Source: Pseudarthrobacter sulfonivorans (GTDB taxonomy: Bacteria; Actinomycetota; Actinomycetes; Actinomycetales; Micrococcaceae). From it: DNA of 64,000 nucleotides. A model generated the notes under the pieces. That model made no database searches and was not told the DNA's origin. It was given only the letters and a program-made list of their open reading frames with translations. The stretch lies in NCBI RefSeq assembly GCF_014712225.1, contig NZ_JACXBW010000001.1, forward strand, positions 310,001 to 374,000. Direction: 5' to 3'. Position numbers and translations under genes: made by a program. Positions 17,027-25,490 of the stretch are shown here, one piece after another. How positions within the stretch are numbered: position 1 is the stretch's first letter; every line of letters starts with the position of its first letter.

Positions 17027-17536
17027 TCAACCCGCCGAGGGAACCTGTTGAGAGGCTGCCGCGGCTTCCATGACGCGGTAAAGGCCCCGGGCAAGCGTGC
17101 GTTTGAGGCACCTGCGGATCTCACGATGGGTCTTGCCTTGAAGGGTTCGGCGGGCTTCGTAGGCCCGGGTTTCTGCGTGGCATCTGATCCGCGTGATCGC
17201 AATTGTGTGCAGGGCCCGGTTGAGTGTCCTGTCGCCGCCGCGGTTGAGTCGGTGCCGGGTGCGTTGGCCGCTGCTGGCTTCCAGGGGTGCGACTCCGGCC
17301 AGCGAGGCGAATGCCGCTTCGCTTCTGACCCGTCCGGGGTGGGACCAGCTGATCAACAACTGGGCCGCGACGACCGGTCCGACGCCTGGTTCGGCGAGCA
17401 GTGCCGGCCCGGCCGGGTGTTCCTGGATCAGGCGGGCCGGCCCGGCCGGGTGTTCCTGGATCAGGCGGGCCAGCTCGGGATCGATGTCCGCGAGCTGGTT
17501 GCCCAGGAACCGACACGATCGTTGCAACTCCCACAA
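17027..17536 (-). pseudogene. C-terminal fragment of IS110-family transposase
   Basis: The readable 169 residues carry the second domain of IS110-type transposases: LLAEPGVGPVVAAQLLISWS, SEAAFASLAGVAPLEASSGQ and RHRLNRGGDRTLNRALHTIA. The N-terminal DEDD catalytic domain is missing; complete family members have about 340-400 residues. An 11-residue block (ARLIQEHPAGP) is duplicated in tandem. The fragment cannot transpose by itself. Confidence 0.85.
17406..17471 (+). repeat. 33-bp perfect tandem duplication
   Basis: The unit at 17406-17438 is repeated exactly at 17439-17471 inside the transposase fragment. It encodes the repeated ARLIQEHPAGP on the minus strand and is in frame. This looks like a recent slippage event. 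Confidence 0.88.
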
Positions 17537-17728
17537 TTAATTCTGAGTGTTGCAACGACCGCTAGAACCCGCCCGGGACCGGGGCGTTTCCTTTGTAGCA
17601 CTAGGCCCAGATTCCGGCCATCAACTTAGCTGTCGCCTGGCACCGCCGGCCGACGAAGGGTTGTCTCCGGACGTTCAGCACAGCAGGTAGCGGTTCGCGT
17701 CGGGCGGAACGTGCCACGATGGCTCGGT

Positions 17729-18883
17729 TTACGCCGCCACAGATTTCTTCGAAGCTATGCGGTTCTTCATGGCCGCCCGAACCGGTTCTTCAACGTAGCG
17801 CGCCGACAGATAAGCGAGCAATAGGGTTAAGGCTATTCCTATCGGCAACCTTACGAGAGTCGATCCCGGTCCGTCGTAGAGCCCGCGTATGAGAAAGAAG
17901 ATCGGGTAGTGCCATAAGTACATCCCGTAAGACAGGTGTTTTCCGGGCCACGACAACCACGACACCGACAACATTCTCGATAAGGGGTGCCCTAAGTTGA
18001 GTACCAGCCCGCAAATCAAAGTGCTGGCCGCCAAGGCAATGATCATGGGAAATATCGAACGGTAGATGAGGGACACCATGTCATCACCGTGCGGGTAGGC
18101 AAAAGTAAGGATCGCCACCACGACAAACGCCGTGCTCGGCCAAAGCGCCCAGCGACTCAACTTTACAGCCAAGACTTTTCGCGGGCCCGAATCGGGCAGC
18201 AACGTTAGTATCATCGCAAGGAGGCAGCCAATCAGGAGTTGGTCAGCACGTGTATCCGGACCATTGTAGATGCGCTCGTAGCCAGCACCCAATAGCTGAA
18301 GCAGGCCACGCTCGGCCACGACTGCGATACAAGCTGTAGAGGTGAGGATAGCCAGCGTCCGGAGATTTCGGACAAACCGGAGCACGACGATGAAAAGCGC
18401 CGGCCATAGAATGTAGAACTGCTCTTCCACAGCAAGGGACCAGGTGTGCCCCATCGAACCGCCATCCCCGGACTCACCAAACCAGCCCCCACGGAAGAAA
18501 TTCATGACGTGCAGCGCTGATCTCAATGCGTTGCTTTGCTCACCTCCCCAGAAGCTGGAGGGCAGAAGGAATGCCGTCCCTGCGACTACTGCGCACACGG
18601 CAAACAGCGCGGGCCAAAGCCTGGAAATTCGCAGGGAGTAAAAGATTCCGAGACGAACTCTTCCAGTCGCTTGGTATTCCTTTAGGAGCACCGTCGTAAT
18701 GACGAAACCGCTGAGCGTAAAAAACACATCAACGCCCACGCCCCCGCCTCTTACGGCCGCCGGAACCATGTGGAAGAACATGACCGCCAGGACTGCCAGC
18801 GTTCGTATTCCGTCAAGTGCATCAAATCGGCCACCTGTCCGGGTATCCCGCCGACGCGGATCAATAGGCGTCGTCGTGGTCAT
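17729..18883 (-). CDS. Acyltransferase-3 (OafA-like) membrane protein
   Basis: The protein has 384 residues with about ten membrane helices. The N-terminus has RFDALDGIRTLAVLAVMFFH with the conserved His, then GVDVFFTLSGFVITTVLLKE, MGHTWSLAVEEQFYILWPAL and YGMYLWHYPIFFLIRGLY, all typical of acyltransferase-3. Members O-acetylate or otherwise acylate surface sugars using cytoplasmic acyl-CoA. There is no SGNH domain. It is a close paralogue of the gene at 13735-14883 and lies 52 bases downstream of the SGNH-containing acyltransferase on the same strand, so the two may be co-transcribed. Confidence 0.93.
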   Translation of the reverse strand: MTTTTPIDPRRRDTRTGGRFDALDGIRTLAVLAVMFFHMVPAAVRGGGVGVDVFFTLSGFVITTVLLKEYQATGRVRLGIFYSLRISRLWPALFAVCAVVAGTAFLLPSSFWGGEQSNALRSALHVMNFFRGGWFGESGDGGSMGHTWSLAVEEQFYILWPALFIVVLRFVRNLRTLAILTSTACIAVVAERGLLQLLGAGYERIYNGPDTRADQLLIGCLLAMILTLLPDSGPRKVLAVKLSRWALWPSTAFVVVAILTFAYPHGDDMVSLIYRSIFPMIIALAASTLICGLVLNLGHPLSRMLSVSWLSWPGKHLSYGMYLWHYPIFFLIRGLYDGPGSTLVRLPIGIALTLLLAYLSARYVEEPVRAAMKNRIASKKSVAA

Positions 18884-18935
18884 AAATTTTCCCCAAACTT
18901 TCGAAGAGCGAACTTGTGCTGTGGATCATGCGCTG

Positions 18936-21119
18936 TCAGGCTGCGAGCTTGAGTACTTCTGTTATCAAGGGGCCGAGTGAGGCGGAGTAGGCCGCAGTCA
19001 GGTGGCTTCCATCTGCGTACACGGGGGTCGTGCCGACAAACGACGGGCAGTCGCCCGACGTGGTGCAGAACCAGTTCTTCGTCGCGACGAATTCCATAGT
19101 CTCGTTGCCGACCTCGTCTAGTTTCTGTCGACCGATTGTCTGTAGGTCCAGGTATCGGTTCGTCACGGTTGTCTTACAGTCTTGAGGCTTACTGATGCGC
19201 GTCGCGCAGTCCTTCAGGGCCACGCCTCCCGGCGGAGGATCGAGGACTACCGTTCGTTTTGCGGTACCGGAAAGCGCCCTGAATGTGTCCGAATAGCCGG
19301 CCCCCCACTCCTCAAGAAATTTCGGTCCTTCGGCGCCGCTAGCCAGAGTGGGACTGTGAACACTGGTCATGAACAACAGATCCGGATGAAGCTCTGCGAC
19401 CTTACTCCAAGTCCAGTCCCTGAAAGTGTCGCACTGTGGATGCGGTGACTTGTCTAGTTTCAGAACAGAAACTTTTGCCGCAGGGCATTGTTGCATCGTG
19501 TAAACGAGGACTTTGTACCCTTGAGGCTCAAGAGCAGCACGGATACCGGGCACGTAGCTGATGGCAACAGAATCACCAAGAACCACAGCCGTTTTTGGCG
19601 CATCCGGAGCGCCATAGGAGCAACGCTGCGCATTTGTCCGCGGATCGGGCATCGCCTTCTCCTCCAGTCCCAGGCAACCGTCCTTGGACCACTCTTCAGC
19701 CAGTGCCGACCTCGTCAGCTCATCAACGGTTGGCTTCAAGTCTGGCCATACATTTGCCCGCGTTGCCGCTCCCACTTTGGCCGCCAACTCCTCCTCTGCC
19801 GTGAGGTCCTTTTCTGCAGGAGAAGTCGTTTGAGGCAACGGCTTATTATTCGGAGCACCTTGGGCGACCGATGCCGATCCCCTCTCTTTGTCCAAGGCGA
19901 ATCCTGTCGTGACGCCGGCGGCGAGCGCTAGAAGGCAGAGCCCAGCGATCTGGCCCTTCATCGAAAATGACAAAGGTTTCATTGACCTGCGATTTCGGTT
20001 TGCCGGCTCCAGCCAGGACGACTGGCGGATGGGATCTTCAACCAAGTGGTAGGAGACGACCGAAAGGAGCGTCATGAGGACGCACGCGATAGTGACATAA
20101 AACAGGCCCTGATCACGGAAAAACACCTGGCCGAGCACAATGACCGGGAAGTGCCATAAGTACAAGGAATACGAGATGTTTCCGATGTAGTGCGCAACGG
20201 GATTAGTCAGCGGCGCGAGGAACTTCTGATCGCCGCCTGTACCAGCGCCTATCACCAGGGATGTGGCGAGGACCGGCACAGCCGCCCAAGGTGCGGGAAA
20301 GGCCATCGTCGGAGAAATGGCGAATACACTCCACATGATGCCTCCGAGACCGGCATAAGCCAGGACAGGCCTAACCCAGTCCGGCATTTTGGCAAGGGAC
20401 GTAGCAAAGAGGGCCAGCAGCGCGCCAACCGCGAGCTCCCAGGCCCGGGAAAATGTCGAAAAGTAAGCGATTGCCGGTGATACTGCAGTTTCCCAATATG
20501 CATACCCGAACGAGACTGCGGCAACTAGCCCCATGCCCAAGCCCAGCGCACGACGAGTGCGCGGAAAGCCCCAAGCGCGCCGGGCTCCAACCGCATACAG
20601 GGCAAGAATCAACCACGGCCAAACAATGTAGAACTGTTCCTCGACTGCCAGGGACCAGAAGTGCTGAAGCGGCGTCGGCGCCGAGGTGGCATCCATGTAG
20701 TTCGTGCCGGTCATCGCGAGGTGCCAGTTAGCGCCGAAGAACATTGACCACAGGGCATCCATTGACACCGATTTGGCTCTGGCCGCCGACAACAGCATCC
20801 AGGCAGCAGAAACGGTCACAATTAAAACAACTGCCGCAACCGGGAGGATTCGGCGAATACGACGACGGTAGAAATCAGCGAACGATATCTTTGAGGTCTT
20901 CTCGTGCTCCCGCAGCAGTAGGCCGGTAATAAGAAACCCCGAGATAACGAAGAAGATGTCGACGCCAACAAAGCCACCGCTCGGCCAGTGCAGCAAGTGG
21001 TCCGCAATTACCACCGTTACGGCAAGTGCTCTGAGGCCTTGAATGTCACTGCGGAACTTAGACTTGTTCGGGACGCGCGCCGACGGCGTGGTTCTCCTTT
21101 TGAGCATGGCAAATGCCAC
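18936..21119 (-). CDS. Two-domain acyltransferase-3 / SGNH protein (OafA type)
   Basis: The protein has 727 residues. The N-terminal part (about 25-400) is an acyltransferase-3 membrane domain (FRSDIQGLRALAVTVVIADH, GVDIFFVISGFLITGLLLRE, FWSLAVEEQFYIVWPWLILA). A membrane helix and linker lead to an extracellular SGNH domain (about 515-727) with AVVLGDSVAISYVPGIR and the C-terminal DGSHLTAAYS containing the catalytic Asp-x-x-His. OafA-like proteins of this design O-acetylate cell-surface polysaccharide, with the SGNH domain making the final transfer. An ATG at 21107 (MLKRRTT) is an alternative start. Confidence 0.93.
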   Translation of the reverse strand: MAFAMLKRRTTPSARVPNKSKFRSDIQGLRALAVTVVIADHLLHWPSGGFVGVDIFFVISGFLITGLLLREHEKTSKISFADFYRRRIRRILPVAAVVLIVTVSAAWMLLSAARAKSVSMDALWSMFFGANWHLAMTGTNYMDATSAPTPLQHFWSLAVEEQFYIVWPWLILALYAVGARRAWGFPRTRRALGLGMGLVAAVSFGYAYWETAVSPAIAYFSTFSRAWELAVGALLALFATSLAKMPDWVRPVLAYAGLGGIMWSVFAISPTMAFPAPWAAVPVLATSLVIGAGTGGDQKFLAPLTNPVAHYIGNISYSLYLWHFPVIVLGQVFFRDQGLFYVTIACVLMTLLSVVSYHLVEDPIRQSSWLEPANRNRRSMKPLSFSMKGQIAGLCLLALAAGVTTGFALDKERGSASVAQGAPNNKPLPQTTSPAEKDLTAEEELAAKVGAATRANVWPDLKPTVDELTRSALAEEWSKDGCLGLEEKAMPDPRTNAQRCSYGAPDAPKTAVVLGDSVAISYVPGIRAALEPQGYKVLVYTMQQCPAAKVSVLKLDKSPHPQCDTFRDWTWSKVAELHPDLLFMTSVHSPTLASGAEGPKFLEEWGAGYSDTFRALSGTAKRTVVLDPPPGGVALKDCATRISKPQDCKTTVTNRYLDLQTIGRQKLDEVGNETMEFVATKNWFCTTSGDCPSFVGTTPVYADGSHLTAAYSASLGPLITEVLKLAA

Positions 21120-21866
21120 TTTTCCCCCATTATTTCGACTTGACTGCGGACCAGGGATAAGTTTACAGCTGCTTACGGGATGGTTGCCCCGCGCTTCCGT
21201 GTCCGTTATTGCCTGGACCTAGTCTCACGGGAGAAGGACCGGTAACTTCCCCATTCCCTGCCTGTCCAACTTGTGTCGGCAGCCCCGCCGGCCTTGCCAT
21301 GCACCTGCGGTCAAGCCTTAGAGCTGGCTGTGGTGGCATCGTCGCAAATCGCGGCGGAAAAGCGTCCATTGGGACCACGAGTTCGCCGACAGCACCCACG
21401 GTTTGTCCAGAAATCATCCCACCCCAAGGTTTGTCGGCGATCGACTCCGGGAGGACGTAGTATTCCACAGCGGTGGCCAATGGCTTCTCCATAATGAAGG
21501 AGCACGGCCGCGGCAATCACCGCCAGCGGGCCCACCCAAATGGAGATGGGCGTCGGTGCGCCGTCGTACGCGGAAACAAGCACGTCCTTGTTCGCCTTGG
21601 GCTTGAAGACTTAGAGGCACAGAGGTCGGCAACTGCGCTGCCCGGGTACTGCCGGCCGTGTGGTCGGCTGTAGTGGCATGGAGCGCCGCATCCACAAATT
21701 GTCCTACCCAAAGGGCAAGTACTGGCCAGGACTTGAGCCGCCAGGCACAAATCGATTTTCAGAAGCAACGTAGATGAGCTTGGATGGCGGGCACGACGCG
21801 GCACCAGGGTGAAAGTAGCGTGTATTCTTCCTATGATCACCACTACATCCAGCTTCGGGGTACCCA
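21120..21866. other. Intergenic region with an exporter relic
   Basis: About 750 bases between the SGNH acyltransferase and the TupA-like gene. It contains the MFS relic at 21436-21590; the flanking 300 bases on each side show only fragmentary frames. It appears to be decayed DNA, with promoters for the two divergent genes at its ends. Confidence 0.5.
21436..21590 (-). pseudogene. Second relic of a DHA2-family MFS exporter 3' end
   Basis: The minus strand reads VSAYDGAPTPISIWVGPLAV, then IAAAVLL, and after a frameshift FIMEKPLATAVEYYVLPESI. This matches the C-terminus of the exporter at 11426-13033 (IVSSYNDALTPIFIWMVPLA.., EKPLATAIEHDVLSESI). It covers the same gene segment as the relic at 5814-5975, and both have lost the rest of the gene. 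Confidence 0.78.
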
Positions 21867-22724
21867 GTGAAGTCCGCTTTGAAACGCCTGTATCAAATGC
21901 TCGTCACAAGAGTGCCAATAAGCGCGCGCCGGCGAATAATGTATTTCCGCGTAACGAGACGGCCGCTTCACCTCAGACGTCCCCGCCTGTTTACAGAAAA
22001 AGTAAACTGGCGTGTCGTCAACGACAGGCGGGACATCCTCGCCGGAACCTGCGACAAACTATGGATGCAGGATTATGCGAAGGATGCCGGGTGCAAGGTT
22101 CCTAACCGCTTATGGGCAGGAACATCGCTGGCTGAACTAGCAAAGCTTGACCTGCCTGCTCGCTGGGTCCTGAAGCCCAACCACAGCAGCGGTCGTGTGT
22201 ATTTCGGGGACGGCAAGCCGGACCTCGAAGAACTCCTGTACGTGACAGAGGGCTGGATGGACGGTCAGACCTCCATTACCTTGGCTGATGAATGGGCTTA
22301 TGGGAAAGCCCGGAAATGCTTCATAGCGGAGGAAAGGCTCGGCCAGACGGACGCTGATCTTCCGGACTACAAGTTTTTCGTGTTCCATGGCAAACCAGAA
22401 CTCATACAAGTGGACTCATCCCGATTCAACGGCCATGAGAGAAGGCTCTACACTCCGAGCTGGGAACCCCTCGACGTTGTGAATATATATCCACTAGGGC
22501 CAGTCGCTCCGAGACCCTCCACCCTCGACGACATGCTCTCAGCCGCTGCAACGCTCGGTGAACCATTCGATTTCATCCGCGTGGACTTCTACGAGGTGGA
22601 TGGAGAAGTTATCTTCGGTGAGCTAACTCCCTATCCCGGCGGCGGAATTGAGCCATATTCGCCGCGTAGTTTGGACGCGGTACTGGGCGGCAAGTGGACG
22701 CTCCCTCAGTTCCAAAAAATATAG
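21867..22724 (+). CDS. TupA-like ATP-grasp enzyme for surface polysaccharide
   Basis: The protein has 285 residues and resembles the TupA-like ATP-grasp family found in polysaccharide and teichuronopeptide loci. Visible parts are RPRLFTEKVNWRVVND near the N-terminus, ARWVLKPNHSSGRVYF (nucleotide-binding Lys), DYKFFVFHGKPELIQVD, and PFDFIRVDFYEVDGEVIFGE with the metal-binding Asp/Glu. The family probably ligates amino acids or similar groups to polymer components. The start is GTG at 21867 after a weak GGGG. It stands alone between a relic region and IS remnants. Confidence 0.82.
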   Translation: MKSALKRLYQMLVTRVPISARRRIMYFRVTRRPLHLRRPRLFTEKVNWRVVNDRRDILAGTCDKLWMQDYAKDAGCKVPNRLWAGTSLAELAKLDLPARWVLKPNHSSGRVYFGDGKPDLEELLYVTEGWMDGQTSITLADEWAYGKARKCFIAEERLGQTDADLPDYKFFVFHGKPELIQVDSSRFNGHERRLYTPSWEPLDVVNIYPLGPVAPRPSTLDDMLSAAATLGEPFDFIRVDFYEVDGEVIFGELTPYPGGGIEPYSPRSLDAVLGGKWTLPQFQKI

Positions 22725-23379
22725 CCACCGGCGGCCGTGAATGAATACCACACACCCTGTCATGCACGGGGCGAAGCGGACCTCGTTGGCCTGGCTTCGA
22801 TCACATGGCGCTAAGACCGCCGCGGTCAGAGCCCGCCACTCGTGCATGTCCTACTGTGAATGCGTACATGGCGAGGTCCGGACAGAACGGTTACTGCTTT
22901 AGCTGGTCACCGTACGTGGGTAAGGCAGCCCGTTGGTTGGTTTAGGGCGGCCAGATATGGAATGGCTACCGAACGCCTCCCGCTGTTGTCATATGACTGA
23001 CTTCTGGGACAAAGCCCGGGCAATTGCGGAAGTTCCCGCTACCTGCCGCTGAACTTCAGCACGGTCATCTTCTCGAGGAGCTGGCCTTGGCCGATCGGGT
23101 CCCTCCAGCGCCGCGCTCAATTTTCATCAGGTAAAAACGCATACCAATCCACGGCACGTGCCGGCACCTATGCCTCCATGCCCTTGTCCGCGGAGTGCAC
23201 CTGGTAAGCGGATAAGAGGTGGCGCCTGTCAATGGCCAGCCACTTCGCCCGGAATTAGTCCAGCGTTGGGCGACGCCAGCGCACCGGGGGTCTGGCCAAT
23301 GCCGCTGCCATTCAGACCCAGCACGAGGCTGCTGTACTTACCCTTACTCTGCCTAAGCTTCGGCAGCTAAGACTGGGAC
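22725..23379. other. Intergenic region, nothing recognised
   Basis: About 650 bases between the TupA-like gene and the left end of the IS3 remnant. Stops are frequent in all frames and no fragment of a known protein was seen. It is probably decayed insertion DNA. Confidence 0.45.
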
Positions 23380-23406
23380 TGCCCCGGCTTTTGTTGACTC
23401 CGGGTC

Positions 23407-24039
23407 TCAGGCCGCTGTGAGCGCGGTCCGATTGATTGTTTCATATTCGATGGGCGTAAGTCTGTCCAGCCGGATTTGCCGTCGCCGGCGGTGGTATGTT
23501 CTCTCGATTCAGGTTGTGATGGCCAGTCGGAGGTCCTGACTGGCGAGCCACCGCTGACGGTCCAAGGACGCTCTTCTGCGGCAGCGAAAAGAACAATACC
23601 ATCGCGGCGTTGTCCGCGCACGCACCGACCCTGCCCATCGATCCGGTGAGGCGGTGGTGCCGAAGTGATTCGACGAACCGGCGTGACCGGAATGGACCCT
23701 CGACCGAGTGCATCCGGTTCAGGCCTCGCTTCTTCGGGGACACCGACCAGATGCCATGGTCTCTGCACGCACAGGCACTGGACCCTGTTCTCGCCCGCCG
23801 TGATGCCCTTCTCCGGGAGCTCGTCGGCATTGAAACAGTACCCGAATGCAGGGTCGTCGGCGTGGATGTCCAGGGCGGCGTTGACGAGGTGCGCATCGAT
23901 CCACTTCCGTTCTGTCACCGGACTGGACCGCCACCGTTAATAGCCTTGCTTGCCGAACTTCAACACCCTGCAGGTCACCGCCACGGGAACACCATCGGCG
24001 GCAAGATCCGTGACCAGCGGGTAGCTCTGTAATGGTCAT
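23407..24039 (-). pseudogene. Broken IS3-family orfB (DDE transposase)
   Basis: Recognisable blocks occur in changing frames: LVTDLAADGVPVAVTCRVLK, a premature TAA after GKQGY, RKWIDAHLVNAALDIHADDP, a frameshift after ENRVQ, then FRSRRFVESLRHHRLTGSMG with RVGACADNAAM, and finally TPIEYETINRTALTAA in a third frame. The middle, including the first catalytic Asp, is deleted. It cannot make an active transposase. Confidence 0.87.
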
Positions 24040-24302
24040 GTGCCGGCCAGATAGGCAGCAGCCCGGCGCAGAATCTCATTCTTCTGCTCCAACAGGCGGC
24101 TCCGCTTCTTCAACTCCCGCATCTCGGCCGACTCCGCCGCCGGCGGACCGGCCCCGGATTCTCCACGTTCGGCGCTGGCAATCCAGCGCTTCAACGTCGT
24201 GACCGAAAGACCGAAAACCTTCCCAATCTGAGCCAGCGCCTCGCCATTGGGGGCCACATCAATAACATCCTGGCGGAACTCCGCCCCATAAGCCGTGGGC
24301 AT
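24036..24302 (-). CDS. IS3-family transposase OrfA
   Basis: The protein has 88 residues: a helix-turn-helix (FRQDVIDVAPNGEALAQIGK, VFGLSVTTLKRWI) followed by a leucine-zipper-like helix (MRELKKRSRLLEQKNEILRR), the standard OrfA layout. The ATG at 24302 is chosen because GGAAGG lies 9 bases upstream; the ATG at 24311 directly abuts that site. In intact IS3 elements OrfA is joined to OrfB by a -1 frameshift, but here orfB is broken. The IS630 insertion separates it from its native promoter end. Confidence 0.85.
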   Translation of the reverse strand: MPTAYGAEFRQDVIDVAPNGEALAQIGKVFGLSVTTLKRWIASAERGESGAGPPAAESAEMRELKKRSRLLEQKNEILRRAAAYLAGT

Positions 24303-24335
24303 GGTCAACATCCTTCCACGAGCACAAGCTCGCTA

Positions 24336-25414
24336 GTGGTCTGTCTCAGTTTTGTTTGATGGTTGCGAGGGCGACGCGGCCGCGGGCTACTTTCTTGAGG
24401 ATTGAGTCTGCGGTGGCGGTCCAGACCAGTGGTTTGGGTTCGGTGTTGTGAGCGGCGAGGTACTCTTCGATCTTGTGGATCAGGTCCGGGACGGAATGGA
24501 ACGCACCGCGGCGTAACGCCTTGTCGGTCAGTTCCCGGAACCAGCGCTCGACCAGGTTCAGCCACGAGGACGAGGTCGGGGTGAAGTGCAGCTGGAACCG
24601 GGGATTTTTCGCCAGCCAGGCTTTCTCCTTGTTGATGGTCTTGAGGAACACCAGGAATTCTTCGTGGCGGTGCTTGGGCAGGCACGAGCCGATCACTTTC
24701 CCGGTGGCCACGTCCAGGGCCGCGAACAAGGTGGTGGTGCCGTTGCGTTTGTAGTCATGGGTCATCGTTTCCGCCCGGCCCTTCGTCATCGGCAGCGACG
24801 GCTGGGTGCGGTCCAAAGCCTGGATGGACGACTTCTCATCCATGCACAGCACGATCGCCTTCTCCGGCGGGTTCAGATACAGACCGATATCGTCGATGAG
24901 TTTTTCCTCAAAACGCGGATCGTTGGAGAGCTTGAACGTATCCACGAGGTGCGGTTTCAGGCTCCGGGCCGCCCAGATGCGCTGCACCTGCGCCGGGGAC
25001 ACCCCGACCTTTGAGGCCATCGTCCGCGCCGACCAGTGCGTCTGGCCTTCGGGTCTGGAATTGCGCGTCAGGTCCACGATCTCATCTATCTTGGACTGCG
25101 GAATGACCGGCTTGCGGCCCCGCCCGGAACGCACCTCGCCCAGATGGGCCAAGCCTTCTACCTCGAACCGGGCACGCCATGACCTGACCGTCCCGGGCTC
25201 GTACCGGCGACTTTGGCGATCGATTCATTGGCCAACCCCTCCGCGGCCATCAACAACACCTGGGCCCGCTACACCTCACGATGGGACGCCGTCTGCGATT
25301 TCGACAACGCCTCCAACGCTGCTCGTTGACCATCAGAAACCACCAAAGCAGGAGCCGGATTCGTCATATCCCCAGTTAACAGCACACCAACAAGCCATTT
25401 TGGAGACGCACCAC
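24336..25414 (-). mobile_element. IS630-family element remnant nested in the IS3 remnant
   Basis: CTAGTGGTCTGTCTC (24333-24347) and GAGACGCACCACTAG (25403-25417) are inverted repeats matching at 13 of 15 positions. They include the flanking TA pairs (24334-24335, 25415-25416) expected from IS630/Tc1-type insertion. The enclosed transposase gene is broken. Joining the outside bases restores a continuous IS3 leader (inverted end to orfA), which shows that IS630 arrived second. Confidence 0.87.
24346..25367 (-). pseudogene. Decayed IS630-family transposase
   Basis: The gene should start at the ATG at 25367 (MTNPAPALVVSDGQRAALEA). It has a premature TAG after SHREV and a one-base deletion near SPGTVRSWRARFE; the rest is open from 25152. 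The open part has CMDEKSSIQALDRTQPSLPM (first Asp) and LHFTPTSSSWLNLVERWFRE (final Glu). KHRHEEFLVFLKTINKEKAW is joined directly to LAKNPRF: the segment with the second catalytic Asp, normally an ILDNY-type motif, is deleted in frame. It is therefore inactive. Confidence 0.9.
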
Positions 25415-25490
25415 TAGGTCAAGGAGTCAACAAAACCGGGGGCAGACCCTCGGCCTTCGGGTTCATATTGGAGGTAAGTCCGTGCAACTC

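Larger units (their letters stand above)
16825..17560 (-). mobile_element. IS110/IS1111-like element remnant with 14-bp inverted ends
   Basis: GGTCGTTGCAACAC at 16825-16838 is matched exactly by its reverse complement GTGTTGCAACGACC at 17547-17560. Between them lies only the C-terminal part of a transposase on the minus strand. Inverted repeats of this size are typical of the IS1111 subgroup. A full element would be roughly twice as long, so an internal deletion has removed the catalytic N-terminus. The left end truncates or extends the polymerase gene. Confidence 0.8.
23380..25444 (-). mobile_element. IS3-family element remnant, interrupted by an IS630 remnant
   Basis: The outer ends are TGCCCCGGCTTTTGTTGACT.. 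(from 23380) and the inverse of TGCCCCCGGTTTTGTTGACT.. (ending 25444), matching at 20 of 22 positions. They are flanked by the same three bases GAC (23377-23379 and 25445-25447), a target duplication of the size known for IS3. Inside lie orfA and a broken orfB on the minus strand. The IS630 element (24336-25414) sits in the leader upstream of orfA. Without it the IS3 remnant is about 980 bases, shorter than a full element. Confidence 0.85.

Noticed and set aside
17406..17471. Possible CRISPR-like repeat
   Set aside because: The two units abut with no spacer and lie in a transposase reading frame; it is a simple tandem duplication.
16850..17629. 259-codon plus-strand frame across the IS110 remnant
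   Set aside because: The minus strand has IS110 transposase similarity; this frame merely opposes it and contains the tandem duplication.
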